Shown: one piece after another, positions 33,264 through 42,092 of the stretch
Numbering within the stretch: the stretch's first letter is position 1
Layout: each line of letters starts with the position of its first letter
Source of the DNA: DASXVX01 sp036504075
Lineage (GTDB): Bacteria > Bacillota > Sulfobacillia > Symbiobacteriales > Symbiobacteriaceae
DNA: 59,221 bases
Assembly: GCA_036504075.1 (NCBI GenBank)
Contig: DASXVX010000037.1
Location: 1-59,221, forward strand
Direction: 5' to 3'
Translations under genes and position numbers: made by a program
Notes under the pieces: model-generated
The model's database searches: none
Told to the model about the DNA's origin: nothing
What the model saw: only the letters and a program-made list of their open reading frames with translations

Positions 33264-33933
33264 TCAATTGGACGGCCTCTGCCGGAACCGCCTGAAGGCG
33301 GCCCGGGGCTTTTATGGTGGTGACGTTTACCGACGGATCGGGCTCCGCTCCCGACAGTACGATGGCTTCAACCTGGTCTGGGATGCGCCGACCCGCATTG
33401 TCGTGATCGCCTACTGCTGGGACGGTGAGGCGCTGCGTCAGACACGGGACGACCTGCTGCACCTGCATGTGATGCTACCGCAGGTGCAGGTGTACAAGAA
33501 GCTCCATCTGGTGCTGTTTCATGCGGATAGTGCGAATGCCGCGGACCAGCCTTGGCCGGCGGGCATCTCCTTCAGCCCAATCGCCCTGGACCCTGCGGCC
33601 CATGTGGCGGCGCCACCGGAATTTGTGGCGGTGAAGCTGGACAGTGTTCTGGGGATACCGGCAGGGGCGATCGCGGCGGACGAGGCCGCTGCCACCGGAG
33701 GCCGGCCACCCAACTGGCGCCTCTTTCTGCAGGATGACCGGGACATCGTCATGCGAAAGATCAAGGAACTAGCGGGGGCAAAGGCTGACCTGCCTGCCGA
33801 TTTGCAGACGACCGTGGATAAGCTGCTGACGTTGGCGGAAACCGATGCGCCGGACCTGCCGGAGCAGGTGCGCCAGGTCCTGAACGCTTTATGGGAGGTG
33901 CCCGCCGATGCGGCTGCAAGAACTAATTCTTGA
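33256..33933 (+). CDS. Middle component of the SIR2/ATPase operon (LmuC-like position)
   Basis: 225 residues, not recognised by itself. TTG 33256 follows AAGGGGG and overlaps the SIR2 gene; the frame is open further upstream but only as overlap. The N-terminal half is alpha/beta (YDGFNLVWDAPTRIVVIAY), with a Pro/Ala-rich linker around 125-150 and a helical C-terminus (TVDKLLTLAETDAPDLPEQV). It overlaps the ATPase gene by 26 bases. Small variable middle proteins between effector and ATPase are standard in Lamassu and ABC-three-component operons, and this would be its role. Confidence 0.75.
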   Translation: MSDQLDGLCRNRLKAARGFYGGDVYRRIGLRSRQYDGFNLVWDAPTRIVVIAYCWDGEALRQTRDDLLHLHVMLPQVQVYKKLHLVLFHADSANAADQPWPAGISFSPIALDPAAHVAAPPEFVAVKLDSVLGIPAGAIAADEAAATGGRPPNWRLFLQDDRDIVMRKIKELAGAKADLPADLQTTVDKLLTLAETDAPDLPEQVRQVLNALWEVPADAAARTNS

Positions 33934-35797
33934 GAACTATCGCGGGTTCAACCAGAAAAGCGCCATCCCTCTGGATGGTCGCGTCCTGCTTTTCTACGGG
34001 CAGAATGGCCGGGGAAAGTCGTCGGTCTTTGGGGCGTTGGAGATGGCGCTGTTCCCCGAAGAAAAGATCGGGGAGTTGCGGCGAGACTTCGGGAGCCAGG
34101 CGCCGCTGACCAACCGGTTTAACTCCTCACCCGTGGGGAGGCTTGAACTCCGCTTTGAGGGGGCGGGAACGGAGGCCGTTGTCCAGGAGGTGCAGGACAA
34201 GCTCGACGAGATGCAACCGGCGGCCTTGCCGCTGCACCGGGAGATTGCCGGGCATCGGCGGCGGATCTTTTTCACGCAGGACTTGCTACGGGGCTTGATG
34301 CTGGGCGGTCCCGCAATCCGTTACCGGCGGCTTAACGAAATGCTCGGGTGTGACGCCTATGACCGGCTTGTAGCAGCGCTTGGTCGCTGGGCCGAGATGC
34401 GGGGCGTGAAGATTCGTGAACAGGATGACACCCTAAAACGCCTGGATGATGTTGCAGAAAGCATCTCTTCGTTTCTGCGAGAGCGGGGTATGGACTCCAG
34501 CCTTGATGGTCTAATGCGGCGCCGATTTGACCCTGTTGCAGCGGAATGGTTAGCGCACAACATGTTACGGTCATGGAAAGCACTTGATGAAGACCTGTAC
34601 ACCTTTCTTGCGACGCAAATCCCAGTAGATAGGCATCCTGGCCGAACCCTGATGGAATGGCAGACAGTGTTGGAAGAACTGGTACGTACCCTGCGGGAAT
34701 TTTCGAAGGGCCTTTTGCCCAGTGACGAAATAATGGCAAATACCCCCCTTCCGGCGCGATGGTCGACAGAACTGAACGCTGCGCTAGACAGTCGGCTCCG
34801 GGCCCGAAAAGCGAAGGATATCCTGCAGGCGGCGGAATCCATGCAGCGCGCTTTGCAGGACGCCATGAAAACTCCGTCGACCCTGGCTGACGAACTGGCG
34901 ATAGCAAATCACCGAGCCCGTGCGGCCGAAGTAGAGAGTTTGGCAGCCGAACACGCGTGGGTAGTGGCTGTGGATGAGTTCCGCAAGCGGGCCGGGGCAC
35001 TGCTTGAGCACGCGGAAGCATTGGAGTACGTTCGCCCTCGCCTCGCGTACCTCCAAAAGCAAGCCCGCGTCTTGGGTGAGTGGATGCCAACTTCAGTCAA
35101 GCAGGTCAGGTCACTGGTCCGCCAACGCCGTAGCTTACTTTACGGCGTCCGCTACCTGTATGATGCGCTGATCCAACTCGCGCATGCCGAACTTCAGCGC
35201 CGGACCACCCTGGTCCAACCGCTCTGGAAGCAGCACTACGGACAAATCGCCGCGTACGCCCACTTCCAGAATCTAAGTATGGACGTGCAGCAGGAGCCCC
35301 TGAACGAGGACGCCATGAGCGGCGTCTGGTCCCTCCCCCGGCAAACGGTGCGTTTCCTGGTTTCCGACCCGGACGACAAGAAGGCTGGCGACGCCCTACC
35401 AATGCAATCACTGTTGAGCGAGGGGCAACTCAACTGCGCCGTCGTGGCACTGGCCCTGGCGCTGTCCGAGGTAAAGCCTCCGCCCATGAAAGTGATCGCG
35501 CTCGACGATCCCTTCGTCTCCTGGGACGATGTCAACATGGAGAACTTCCTGGCCGCCGTGCGCGGGCTGGCGTGGAAGGACTGGACCATCATATTGTCGA
35601 CCTGCGATGCACGGGTGGTCGCCAGCTTCCGCAAGAACATGGAGACCCTCGGCGAAGAGTTCCCGAGTATTACCTACACTTTCCGCGACTGGGACAAGGA
35701 ACGCGGCCCCCGCATTGCCATCGACCGGGTTCCGCACCGCCAGAGCCGCGATCTGCGGGATTTGACGCCGGAGGTGTTCGAACGGGAGTTACTGTAG
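33908..35797 (+). CDS. SMC/RecF-like ABC ATPase (LmuB-like)
   Basis: 629 residues. The start RLQELILENYRGFNQK is the typical N-terminal strand of SMC/RecF/Rad50 ATPases. Walker A is GQNGRGKSS (31-39); the signature motif is LSEGQ (503-507); Walker B with D-loop is VIALDDPFVSWDD from residue 529. Between them about 350 residues are helical and probably coiled coil, with no zinc hook CxxC. Such ATPases sense foreign DNA in Lamassu/DdmABC-like systems. ATG 33908 follows GGGAGGTG. It is the last gene; a weak GC hairpin follows at 35803. Confidence 0.88.
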   Translation: MRLQELILENYRGFNQKSAIPLDGRVLLFYGQNGRGKSSVFGALEMALFPEEKIGELRRDFGSQAPLTNRFNSSPVGRLELRFEGAGTEAVVQEVQDKLDEMQPAALPLHREIAGHRRRIFFTQDLLRGLMLGGPAIRYRRLNEMLGCDAYDRLVAALGRWAEMRGVKIREQDDTLKRLDDVAESISSFLRERGMDSSLDGLMRRRFDPVAAEWLAHNMLRSWKALDEDLYTFLATQIPVDRHPGRTLMEWQTVLEELVRTLREFSKGLLPSDEIMANTPLPARWSTELNAALDSRLRARKAKDILQAAESMQRALQDAMKTPSTLADELAIANHRARAAEVESLAAEHAWVVAVDEFRKRAGALLEHAEALEYVRPRLAYLQKQARVLGEWMPTSVKQVRSLVRQRRSLLYGVRYLYDALIQLAHAELQRRTTLVQPLWKQHYGQIAAYAHFQNLSMDVQQEPLNEDAMSGVWSLPRQTVRFLVSDPDDKKAGDALPMQSLLSEGQLNCAVVALALALSEVKPPPMKVIALDDPFVSWDDVNMENFLAAVRGLAWKDWTIILSTCDARVVASFRKNMETLGEEFPSITYTFRDWDKERGPRIAIDRVPHRQSRDLRDLTPEVFERELL

Positions 35798-35845
35798 GGG
35801 CGCCGGGCTGGTGACCCGGCTCCTGGCGGGGTTGCCGCTTCTTTC

Positions 35846-35874
35846 TTGCCAAAGTCCGGCCAGTTCGATAAAAT
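35846..35874 (+). promoter_or_regulatory. Sigma-A promoter of ndk
   Basis: TTGCCA (35846-35851), 17-base spacer, TAAAAT (35869-35874), 38 bases before the start codon. Confidence 0.8.
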
Positions 35875-35911
35875 CATCTAGGCATCCCACGTGAAGGGGG
35901 AATTTTCGTCT

Positions 35912-36364
35912 ATGGAACGCAGCTTTGTCATGGTCAAGCCCGACGGCGTGCAGCGGGGCCTGATCGGTGAAGTAATCGGCCGCTTTGAGGCTCGTGGTCT
36001 TAAGCTGGTTGCCGCCAAGCTTATGACCGTCTCCCGTGAACTCGCCGAGCAGCACTACGCCGAACTGAAGGAACGCCCGTTCTTCCCCGGCCTCATCCAG
36101 TTCATTACCTCCGGTCCGGTCATGGCCATGGTCTGGGAAGGCCCGAACGCCATCGCCACCATCCGCAAGACCATGGGCGCGACCAATCCGGCCAATGCCG
36201 AACCCGGCACCATTCGCGCGGATCTGGCCTGCGAAGTCTCTAATAATGTCGTCCACGGCTCCGACGGACCTGAGTCTGCCCCGCGCGAGATCGCACTCTG
36301 GTTCGGCGACCTGGGCCCCAGCTATAGCCGGGCGGTTGACGCCTGGATTTACCCGAACAAGTAA
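35912..36364 (+). CDS. ndk: Nucleoside diphosphate kinase
   Basis: 150 residues, standard length. The start ERSFVMVKPDGVQRGL, the KERPFFPGL segment and the active-site NNVVHGSD with His115, which becomes phosphorylated, are all intact. It balances nucleoside triphosphates. AAGGGGG precedes ATG 35912; an upstream in-frame ATG at 35891 would add seven unconserved residues. Confidence 0.98.
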   Translation: MERSFVMVKPDGVQRGLIGEVIGRFEARGLKLVAAKLMTVSRELAEQHYAELKERPFFPGLIQFITSGPVMAMVWEGPNAIATIRKTMGATNPANAEPGTIRADLACEVSNNVVHGSDGPESAPREIALWFGDLGPSYSRAVDAWIYPNK

Positions 36365-36384
36365 GTACATAGGCCATGCAAAGC

Positions 36385-36420
36385 GGCCCGGCGGACCGGC
36401 AGACCGGCCCCGGGCCTTTC
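36385..36420 (+). terminator. Terminator after ndk
   Basis: GGCCCGG (36385-36391) pairs with CCGGGCC (36410-36416), with a second small hairpin in the loop, then TTTC. It lies between two convergent genes. Confidence 0.7.
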
Positions 36421-36430
36421 TTGCTTCGCG

Positions 36431-37219
36431 CTAGCCGCCGTGTTTGGGCGCTTTGGGTCCGGGAATGATCAGCACCTGGCCGGGCGTAAGTTGATAAGGC
36501 TCGGTCAGTTTGTTGGCCCGGGCCACCGCTCCCGGCGTTGTGCCGAACTTCTTCGCCAGATGCCAGAGGCTGTCGCCTCGACGCACCGTGTAAATCACCT
36601 GGTTCTGGTTCGGCAGGAGTGCGCACGGGACGAACACGTCGACGAAGCCGTCCTTCGTGGCGGTCGCCAACTCGCCGGCCATGGTCGGCCGTGCGCTGAC
36701 CAGGCCGCCGATGTAGAGGCGCCCCAACTCCTCCAGCCTGCTCTCGTTGCCTACCGCCAGCACCTGAAACACATACATGGTCTGAGCGCCGGAGGCCGCG
36801 GCGACCACCTCCGCCCGGCCGTCGCCGTTTACGTCGTCGAGGCTCAGGGACCGGAAGTAGGCGTTCGGGTAAAGCAACGTCTGGCACAATAGTGAGAGTC
36901 CATTCGGGGTCCACGCATAGAGGAAGACATTATCTTTGGTACCCACCACCACCAGGCCCGGCCCAGTGGGGTCGATTCGCCCCACGGCGACGGAGAGTCC
37001 TTCCCGCGGAAGCAACTCCTCCCAGCCCAGGCCGTACGTGTCGCCGGTCCAGTCGAACACTTTGAGTTCGCGACCGGCGCAAGCCACGATTTCCGGCAGT
37101 CCGTCGCCATCCACATCGCCGGTTTCCACCAGCACGAGCCGGCCCATGCCGCCGCCGCGCCAGCGCCGGTGAAACTGGCTCCCTTGACCTCCTTCGACCG
37201 GGCCGCCGTTTTCTGCCAT
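36431..37219 (-). CDS. FG-GAP/VCBS-repeat protein with C-terminal LysM
   Basis: 262 residues. Two calcium-type repeat motifs are visible, GDVDGDGLPEIV and DDVNGDGRAEVV, as in FG-GAP beta-propellers. The last 50 residues are a LysM domain (VIYTVRRGDSLWHLAKKFG to LTPGQVLIIPG) that binds peptidoglycan. There is no signal peptide (it begins MAENGGPVEGG), so if it reaches the wall it does so otherwise, for example by release in sporulation as some spore-coat LysM proteins do. ATG 37219 is 90 bases from the divergent phosphorylase gene. Confidence 0.85.
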   Translation of the reverse strand: MAENGGPVEGGQGSQFHRRWRGGGMGRLVLVETGDVDGDGLPEIVACAGRELKVFDWTGDTYGLGWEELLPREGLSVAVGRIDPTGPGLVVVGTKDNVFLYAWTPNGLSLLCQTLLYPNAYFRSLSLDDVNGDGRAEVVAAASGAQTMYVFQVLAVGNESRLEELGRLYIGGLVSARPTMAGELATATKDGFVDVFVPCALLPNQNQVIYTVRRGDSLWHLAKKFGTTPGAVARANKLTEPYQLTPGQVLIIPGPKAPKHGG

Positions 37220-37308
37220 CAGTGGACCACCTCGATCAGCCCTGCTTTGGGGCCAGCGCGGCCCCCTTCTGTCAACAGCTTATGTCACCGGAAAGGCGGG
37301 CGTGAATC

Positions 37309-38106
37309 ATGGCACAAGAATCTGTTCATCTGGCAATCATCGGCGGGACCGGGGTCTACGACCCCCGTATGCTCTCGGATATCCGAGAGGAGATCATTCG
37401 GACGCCTTACGGCGAGGCGCTGGTGCGCATCGGGACTTACGAAGGTGCGCCGGTGGCGTTCCTCGCCCGGCACGGGGCCAAGCATTCGGTGCCCCCGCAC
37501 CTGGTCAACTACCGAGCCAACATCTGGGCGCTGAAGATGCTCGGGGTCCAGCGGGTCATCGCGACCACAGCCGTGGGATCGCTTAACCAGAATATGAAGC
37601 CGGGGGACTTTGTCCTGACGGATCAGTTCCTCGATTTTACGAAAGGCCGGCCGTCCACGTTTTTCGACGGGGGCGAGCTGGGCGTCGTGCATACGGATTT
37701 TACCGAGCCGTACTGCCCGGAAATCCGGGCGGCGCTGGCCCGGGCGGCGGACGCGGTGGGCATCACCGCACACTCCGGCGGGACTTACGTCTGCACGGAG
37801 GGACCGCGATTTGAAACGCCGGCGGAGATTCGGATGTTTGCGAAACTCGGCGGCGACCTGGTCGGCATGACGAACGTGCCGGAGGTGGTGCTGGCCCGGG
37901 AGGCGGGGCTGTGCTACGCCACGGTCTCCATGGTCACGAACTTTGCGGCCGGGATCAGCCCGAATGCCCTGACCCACGCGGAAGTGCTGGAAGTGATGGC
38001 TGCGAATGCGGAAAACCTGAAGCGGCTGGTGATGGCTACCCTTTCGGGGATTGCGCATGAGCGGGGCTGCGTGTGTGGTCGTTCGGCGGGGGTCATGAAG
38101 GTGTGA
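37309..38106 (+). CDS. mtnP: 5'-methylthioadenosine/methylthioinosine phosphorylase
   Basis: 265 residues of the MTAP/PNP type II family: IIGGTGVYD at the start (phosphate loop), RHGAKHSVPPHLVNYRANI, TEGPRFETPAEI and GMTNVPE. At the base-specificity position of MTA phosphorylases (an Asp pair in the human enzyme) this protein has VTNFAAG with Asn211, as in 6-oxopurine (methylthioinosine) enzymes. With an MTA deaminase gene three genes downstream, methylthioinosine as the real substrate is a reasonable inference. ATG 37309 has a weak ribosome site. Confidence 0.92.
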   Translation: MAQESVHLAIIGGTGVYDPRMLSDIREEIIRTPYGEALVRIGTYEGAPVAFLARHGAKHSVPPHLVNYRANIWALKMLGVQRVIATTAVGSLNQNMKPGDFVLTDQFLDFTKGRPSTFFDGGELGVVHTDFTEPYCPEIRAALARAADAVGITAHSGGTYVCTEGPRFETPAEIRMFAKLGGDLVGMTNVPEVVLAREAGLCYATVSMVTNFAAGISPNALTHAEVLEVMAANAENLKRLVMATLSGIAHERGCVCGRSAGVMKV

Positions 38107-38498
38107 CGGCTGGCTTTGGGGGCGCTTACGGCGGCCGGTGGCCCGCCGCTCGCTTACGTCGGCCGGTGGCACGCCGCTCGCTGCCCGTTCGGCTGCATAA
38201 GAGGCGCTACGCTGGACGTCTGGCACGCCAATTTCGGAACCGCTGTTGGGGTATGGGGGTTCGGGGACGCACCGCCGAAATTGGCTGACGCCGGTAGGCT
38301 AGCGCCTCTAATTCCGCCTCTCTACGGCGCTTCGCGGGTACCACCGGCCGCCTCGGTCGACCCCCGGCGTGGTCTGCCGGCTTCCTCGGTCGACCCCCCG
38401 CGTGTCTTCCGGCTCCACAATCCCCATTCTCTTGGTGGGCGTGGGGACAGGATTGCAGTTTCGTTTCATCAGATTGACCCAGAAAGAAGGTTGAGCGC
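38107..38498. other. Intergenic stretch with two short tandem duplications
   Basis: A GGCCGGTGGC-C/ACGCCGCTCGC unit of 27-28 bases occurs twice near 38130-38190, and a CCTCGGTCGACCCCC-type unit of about 33 bases twice near 38345-38415. No gene, promoter or riboswitch was recognised upstream of ahcY. Confidence 0.5.
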
Positions 38499-39767
38499 AT
38501 GAGCAGCAGCAAGGTTTCCGTCTCGACGCTCCGCAACCCGGCCCTGGCGCCGGAGGGGCACCTCAAGATCAATTGGGTGCGGGCACACATGCCGATTCTC
38601 AACCAGCTGGAGAAAGAATACGCGGCAACCAAGCCCTTTGCCGGGCAGCGGGTGGCGATGTCGATCCACCTGGAGGCCAAGACGGCCTACATGGCCATGG
38701 TTTTTGCTGCCGCTGGGGCCGAAGTGTTCCTGACCGGGTCCAACCCGCTCTCCACCCAGGACGACGTGGCGGCGGCGGCCGCTGAGAACGGAGTCACCGT
38801 GCACGCCTGGCATGCCGCCACTTCGGCGGAGTACACCCAGCACCTCAACCTGACGCTCGATGCCGCCCGGCCCACACTGTTGCTGGACGACGGCGGTGAC
38901 CTGACCTACTTGCTGCATACCTCCCGGACCGACCTGGCCGGATCGCTGATCGCCGGGTCCGAGGAGACCTCGACCGGGGTGCAGCGGCTCAAGGCCATGG
39001 AGTCGGACGGCGTGCTCAGGTTCCCGATGCTCGCCGTCAACAATGCCTATATGAAGCATATGTTCGATAACCGCTACGGGACCGGCCAGTCGACCATGGA
39101 ATCGGTCATGCGCAATACAAACCTCTCCATCGCCGGCAAGACGCTGGTCGTCGCCGGGTACGGGTGGTGCGGCAAGGGCGTCGCCATGCGGGCCAAGGGG
39201 CTGGGCGCGCGGGTGATCGTCTGCGAAGTCAACCCGATTCTGGCGAACGAGGCGCTCATGGACGGGTACGACGTGATGCCCATGCTGGAGGCGGCCAAAC
39301 GCGGCGATATCTTTATTACCGTGACCGGGTGCGAAAAAGTGCTGCGCGCCGAACACTTCAAGGTGATGAAGAACGGCGTCATTCTGGCCAACGCCGGCCA
39401 CTTCGACGCCGAGATCTGCAAGCCCGACCTGGAACAGCTCGGCGGCAAGCCGGTCAGCGTGCGCAAGAACGTGGAGTCCTACACCTTCGCCGATGGCCGC
39501 AAGGTCTACCTGATCGGCGAGGGGCGGCTGGCCAACCTCGCCGCCGGCGACGGGCATCCCGCCGAAGTGATGGATCTCTCGTTCGCCGTGCAGTTCCTGA
39601 CGCATTTGTGGATCCTGGAGAATCGGCAGTCACTCTTCAAGTCCGTCATTCCGGTGCCGCTGGAGATCGACCGGCGGGTGGCGGCGACGCGGCTCCGGGC
39701 GCTCGGGATCGCGATCGACGAGCTCTCGCCTGAACAGGCCACTTACATTCAATCCTGGAAGGTCTGA
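38499..39767 (+). CDS. ahcY: S-adenosylhomocysteine hydrolase
   Basis: 422 residues. It splits S-adenosylhomocysteine into homocysteine and adenosine using bound NAD. Visible motifs are LTGSNPLSTQDD, NNAYMKHMFDNRYGTGQS, the NAD loop VVAGYGWCGKGVA and the C-terminal EGRLANLAAGDGHP. This is the short bacterial/archaeal form. AAGGTTGAG lies before ATG 38499. It is followed after 7 bases by the TIM-barrel gene, and the set through mtaD reads as one operon. Confidence 0.97.
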   Translation: MSSSKVSVSTLRNPALAPEGHLKINWVRAHMPILNQLEKEYAATKPFAGQRVAMSIHLEAKTAYMAMVFAAAGAEVFLTGSNPLSTQDDVAAAAAENGVTVHAWHAATSAEYTQHLNLTLDAARPTLLLDDGGDLTYLLHTSRTDLAGSLIAGSEETSTGVQRLKAMESDGVLRFPMLAVNNAYMKHMFDNRYGTGQSTMESVMRNTNLSIAGKTLVVAGYGWCGKGVAMRAKGLGARVIVCEVNPILANEALMDGYDVMPMLEAAKRGDIFITVTGCEKVLRAEHFKVMKNGVILANAGHFDAEICKPDLEQLGGKPVSVRKNVESYTFADGRKVYLIGEGRLANLAAGDGHPAEVMDLSFAVQFLTHLWILENRQSLFKSVIPVPLEIDRRVAATRLRALGIAIDELSPEQATYIQSWKV

Positions 39768-39774
39768 TCTCCCG

Positions 39775-40704
39775 ATGGCGCAGCTGTTCGTGCCAATCCA
39801 CGGCGGCTTTCAAAAGGCCGCCGGTTCCGGTTACAACACGTACGGCGAGAACCTGGACCGGGACCACTGGCGGGGGGCGGAACTGGGGTTTCTGGACAGC
39901 TTCCCGGACGTCTGGGGGGCCGTGTCCGAGGCCGAGTTCCACGACTGGATCATCGGGGTGCACCATCCCATGTTCGTCAAGGACGGGCCGAACTGGTGCC
40001 GCTTCTTTGACGACGACCCCGCCGTCCGGGCAGCCAGCCTGGACCTGGCTGCGGCCTCGGCCCAGGCGGCGCACCACGTCGGGGCCCGGTACATCCTGTT
40101 TCACTTCCCGTGGCCCGGCTTTCAGATGCCTGGCGTCGACCACCGGTCGCAGGGGTGGTACTTCACCCATCCTCAGCCCCTGGTACGGCTGGGGGACTGG
40201 CCCGAGGCCCAGGTTTACGACGTGAGCCGGCGGGCCTTCGAGCGGTTTGCTGCCGTGCAGGAGCAGGAGCAAATTCGCATCGTACTGGAGATCGACGGGC
40301 CAAATCCCTACTTCTTCGACGGCGAGCTCTACGACCGGCTCTTCAGCGAATTTCCGGAGCTTTCGCTGTGCCAGGACACAGGAAGGCTCGGCCTTTTGGC
40401 GAAGACCCACGGCAAGGATCCGCTGGAACTCTGCCGGCGTTGGCTGCCCTGGACCCGGCACATGCATCTGCACACGTCGCGCTGGGATGCCGACGGGCGT
40501 TTGCGGAACCATATTCCCACCAACGGGAGCCACACGGCAGACCAGTGGCCGGCCGTCACGCCGGCGGCCGACATGGCCGAGATGATTCTGGCGGCCCAGC
40601 CCCGTGCGATCGTGGTGCTGGAGCACGACCCCCGCACCGTCTCCGGTGCGGAACTGGAAGCGGCCCACGCCTGGGTGGCGGACCTGGCCGCGAAGTACGA
40701 CTGA
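39775..40704 (+). CDS. Sugar-phosphate isomerase/AP-endonuclease-2-like TIM-barrel protein
   Basis: 309 residues of the xylose-isomerase-like TIM-barrel superfamily. Likely metal ligands are in VLEIDGPNPYF (Glu), LCQDTGRLG (Asp), MHLHTSRWD (His) and VVLEHDP (Glu). The substrate is unknown. Placement between ahcY and mtaD suggests a role in processing the methylthioribose or ribose products of the salvage route. That is inference from context. Confidence 0.75.
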   Translation: MAQLFVPIHGGFQKAAGSGYNTYGENLDRDHWRGAELGFLDSFPDVWGAVSEAEFHDWIIGVHHPMFVKDGPNWCRFFDDDPAVRAASLDLAAASAQAAHHVGARYILFHFPWPGFQMPGVDHRSQGWYFTHPQPLVRLGDWPEAQVYDVSRRAFERFAAVQEQEQIRIVLEIDGPNPYFFDGELYDRLFSEFPELSLCQDTGRLGLLAKTHGKDPLELCRRWLPWTRHMHLHTSRWDADGRLRNHIPTNGSHTADQWPAVTPAADMAEMILAAQPRAIVVLEHDPRTVSGAELEAAHAWVADLAAKYD

Positions 40705-40735
40705 CCAGGTTTGCATAAGGAGGGTGACCTGCCCG

Positions 40736-42052
40736 ATGGAGCGCCTGCTGATTAAAGGCGGCACCGTCATCACCGTGACGGGCCGGGACGATGTCTACGA
40801 CGATGGTGTTGTGCTGATTGAAGACGGCCTGATTCGCTACGCCGGCCCCGCTGCCGAGGCGCCCAAAATCGAGGCGGGCATCAAGACCATTGACGCCACC
40901 GGCCGGATTGTGATGCCCGGCATCGTCAACACGCACTGCCACGCGGCCATGACGCTGCTTCGGGGCTACGCCGACGACATGAAGCTCATGGACTGGCTGA
41001 CGAAGCACATCTGGCCGATCGAGGACCAGATGAACGGCGAGGACATCTACTGGGGGACTGCGCTCGCGGCCTACGAGATGCTCTCCGGCGGCATTACCAC
41101 GTTCCTCGACATGTACTTCTTCGCCGACGACTGCGCCCGGGCGATTCAGGACACGGGCATCCGGGGCATCATCGCCCGGGGCATCATCGCCGTGGCCGGA
41201 CCGAGCGCGGCCAAAGAGCGGCTGGATGAGACCCGCTCCGCCTTCCACAAGTGGAACGGCAAGGCCGATGGGCGCATCTCATTCATGGTCGGGCCGCATG
41301 CGCCCTACACCTGCCCGGCGGACACGCTCGAAGCCTGCGCCGACCTGGCGGACGAACTGGGCATTGGCGTGCACATTCACCTCGCCGAGACCGCCGGCGA
41401 AGTGGATGCGGCCTGGGATGCGTGGAACGCCTCGCCGATTGGCTACGTCCACCAGCTGGGGCTGCTCACCGGCCGGCACGTGGTGGCCGCCCACTGCGTC
41501 CACGCCAGCGACGAGGACATCTCGATTCTGGCGGAGACGGGCACCGGCGTCGCTCACTGCCCGGTCTCGAACCTGAAGCTGGCCTCCGGCGTCACGCCGA
41601 TTCTGGCCATGCGGCGGGCCGGGGTCAAAGTCGGCTTCGGCACCGACGGTGCGGCCTCCGAGAACATGCTGCACATTCTCGGCTCCGAAATGCGGATCGC
41701 GGCCATTCAGGCGAAGAACCTGGAGGGCGACCCGTCCGCCTTTGACGCCTACGACGCCGTGGAGATGGCGACCCTGGGCGGCGCCCGGGTGCTGGGCATG
41801 GAGGACGAGATCGGCTCGCTGCAGCCGGGCAAGCGGGCGGACATCGTGCTCATGGAGACGAACCGGCCGCACCTGGTGCCGAACCATAATCCGGTGGGCC
41901 TCGTGGCCTATTCCATGCTGCCGGGCGACGTGGCCATGACGCTGGTGAACGGCAAGGTGGTCTACGAAAAAGGCAAGCTGATTACGGCCGACGGCAACGA
42001 AATCATGGCGAAGGCCGTGGAGTCGGCCATTCGGCTGGTGAGTTCGATTTAA
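40736..42052 (+). CDS. mtaD: 5-methylthioadenosine/S-adenosylhomocysteine deaminase
   Basis: 438 residues of the amidohydrolase superfamily. The zinc site is NTHCHAAM, then VHIHLAE, HCVHASD and FGTDGAASEN. It deaminates MTA and SAH (and often adenosine) to the inosine forms. AAGGAGGGTG stands before ATG 40736. A stretch covering its last 44 codons is found again at 50182-50313. It pairs functionally with the mtnP-like phosphorylase. Confidence 0.95.
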   Translation: MERLLIKGGTVITVTGRDDVYDDGVVLIEDGLIRYAGPAAEAPKIEAGIKTIDATGRIVMPGIVNTHCHAAMTLLRGYADDMKLMDWLTKHIWPIEDQMNGEDIYWGTALAAYEMLSGGITTFLDMYFFADDCARAIQDTGIRGIIARGIIAVAGPSAAKERLDETRSAFHKWNGKADGRISFMVGPHAPYTCPADTLEACADLADELGIGVHIHLAETAGEVDAAWDAWNASPIGYVHQLGLLTGRHVVAAHCVHASDEDISILAETGTGVAHCPVSNLKLASGVTPILAMRRAGVKVGFGTDGAASENMLHILGSEMRIAAIQAKNLEGDPSAFDAYDAVEMATLGGARVLGMEDEIGSLQPGKRADIVLMETNRPHLVPNHNPVGLVAYSMLPGDVAMTLVNGKVVYEKGKLITADGNEIMAKAVESAIRLVSSI

Positions 42053-42092
42053 AGCGCCGGACCCCGATTACGCTCCGATCAGGTGATCAATT

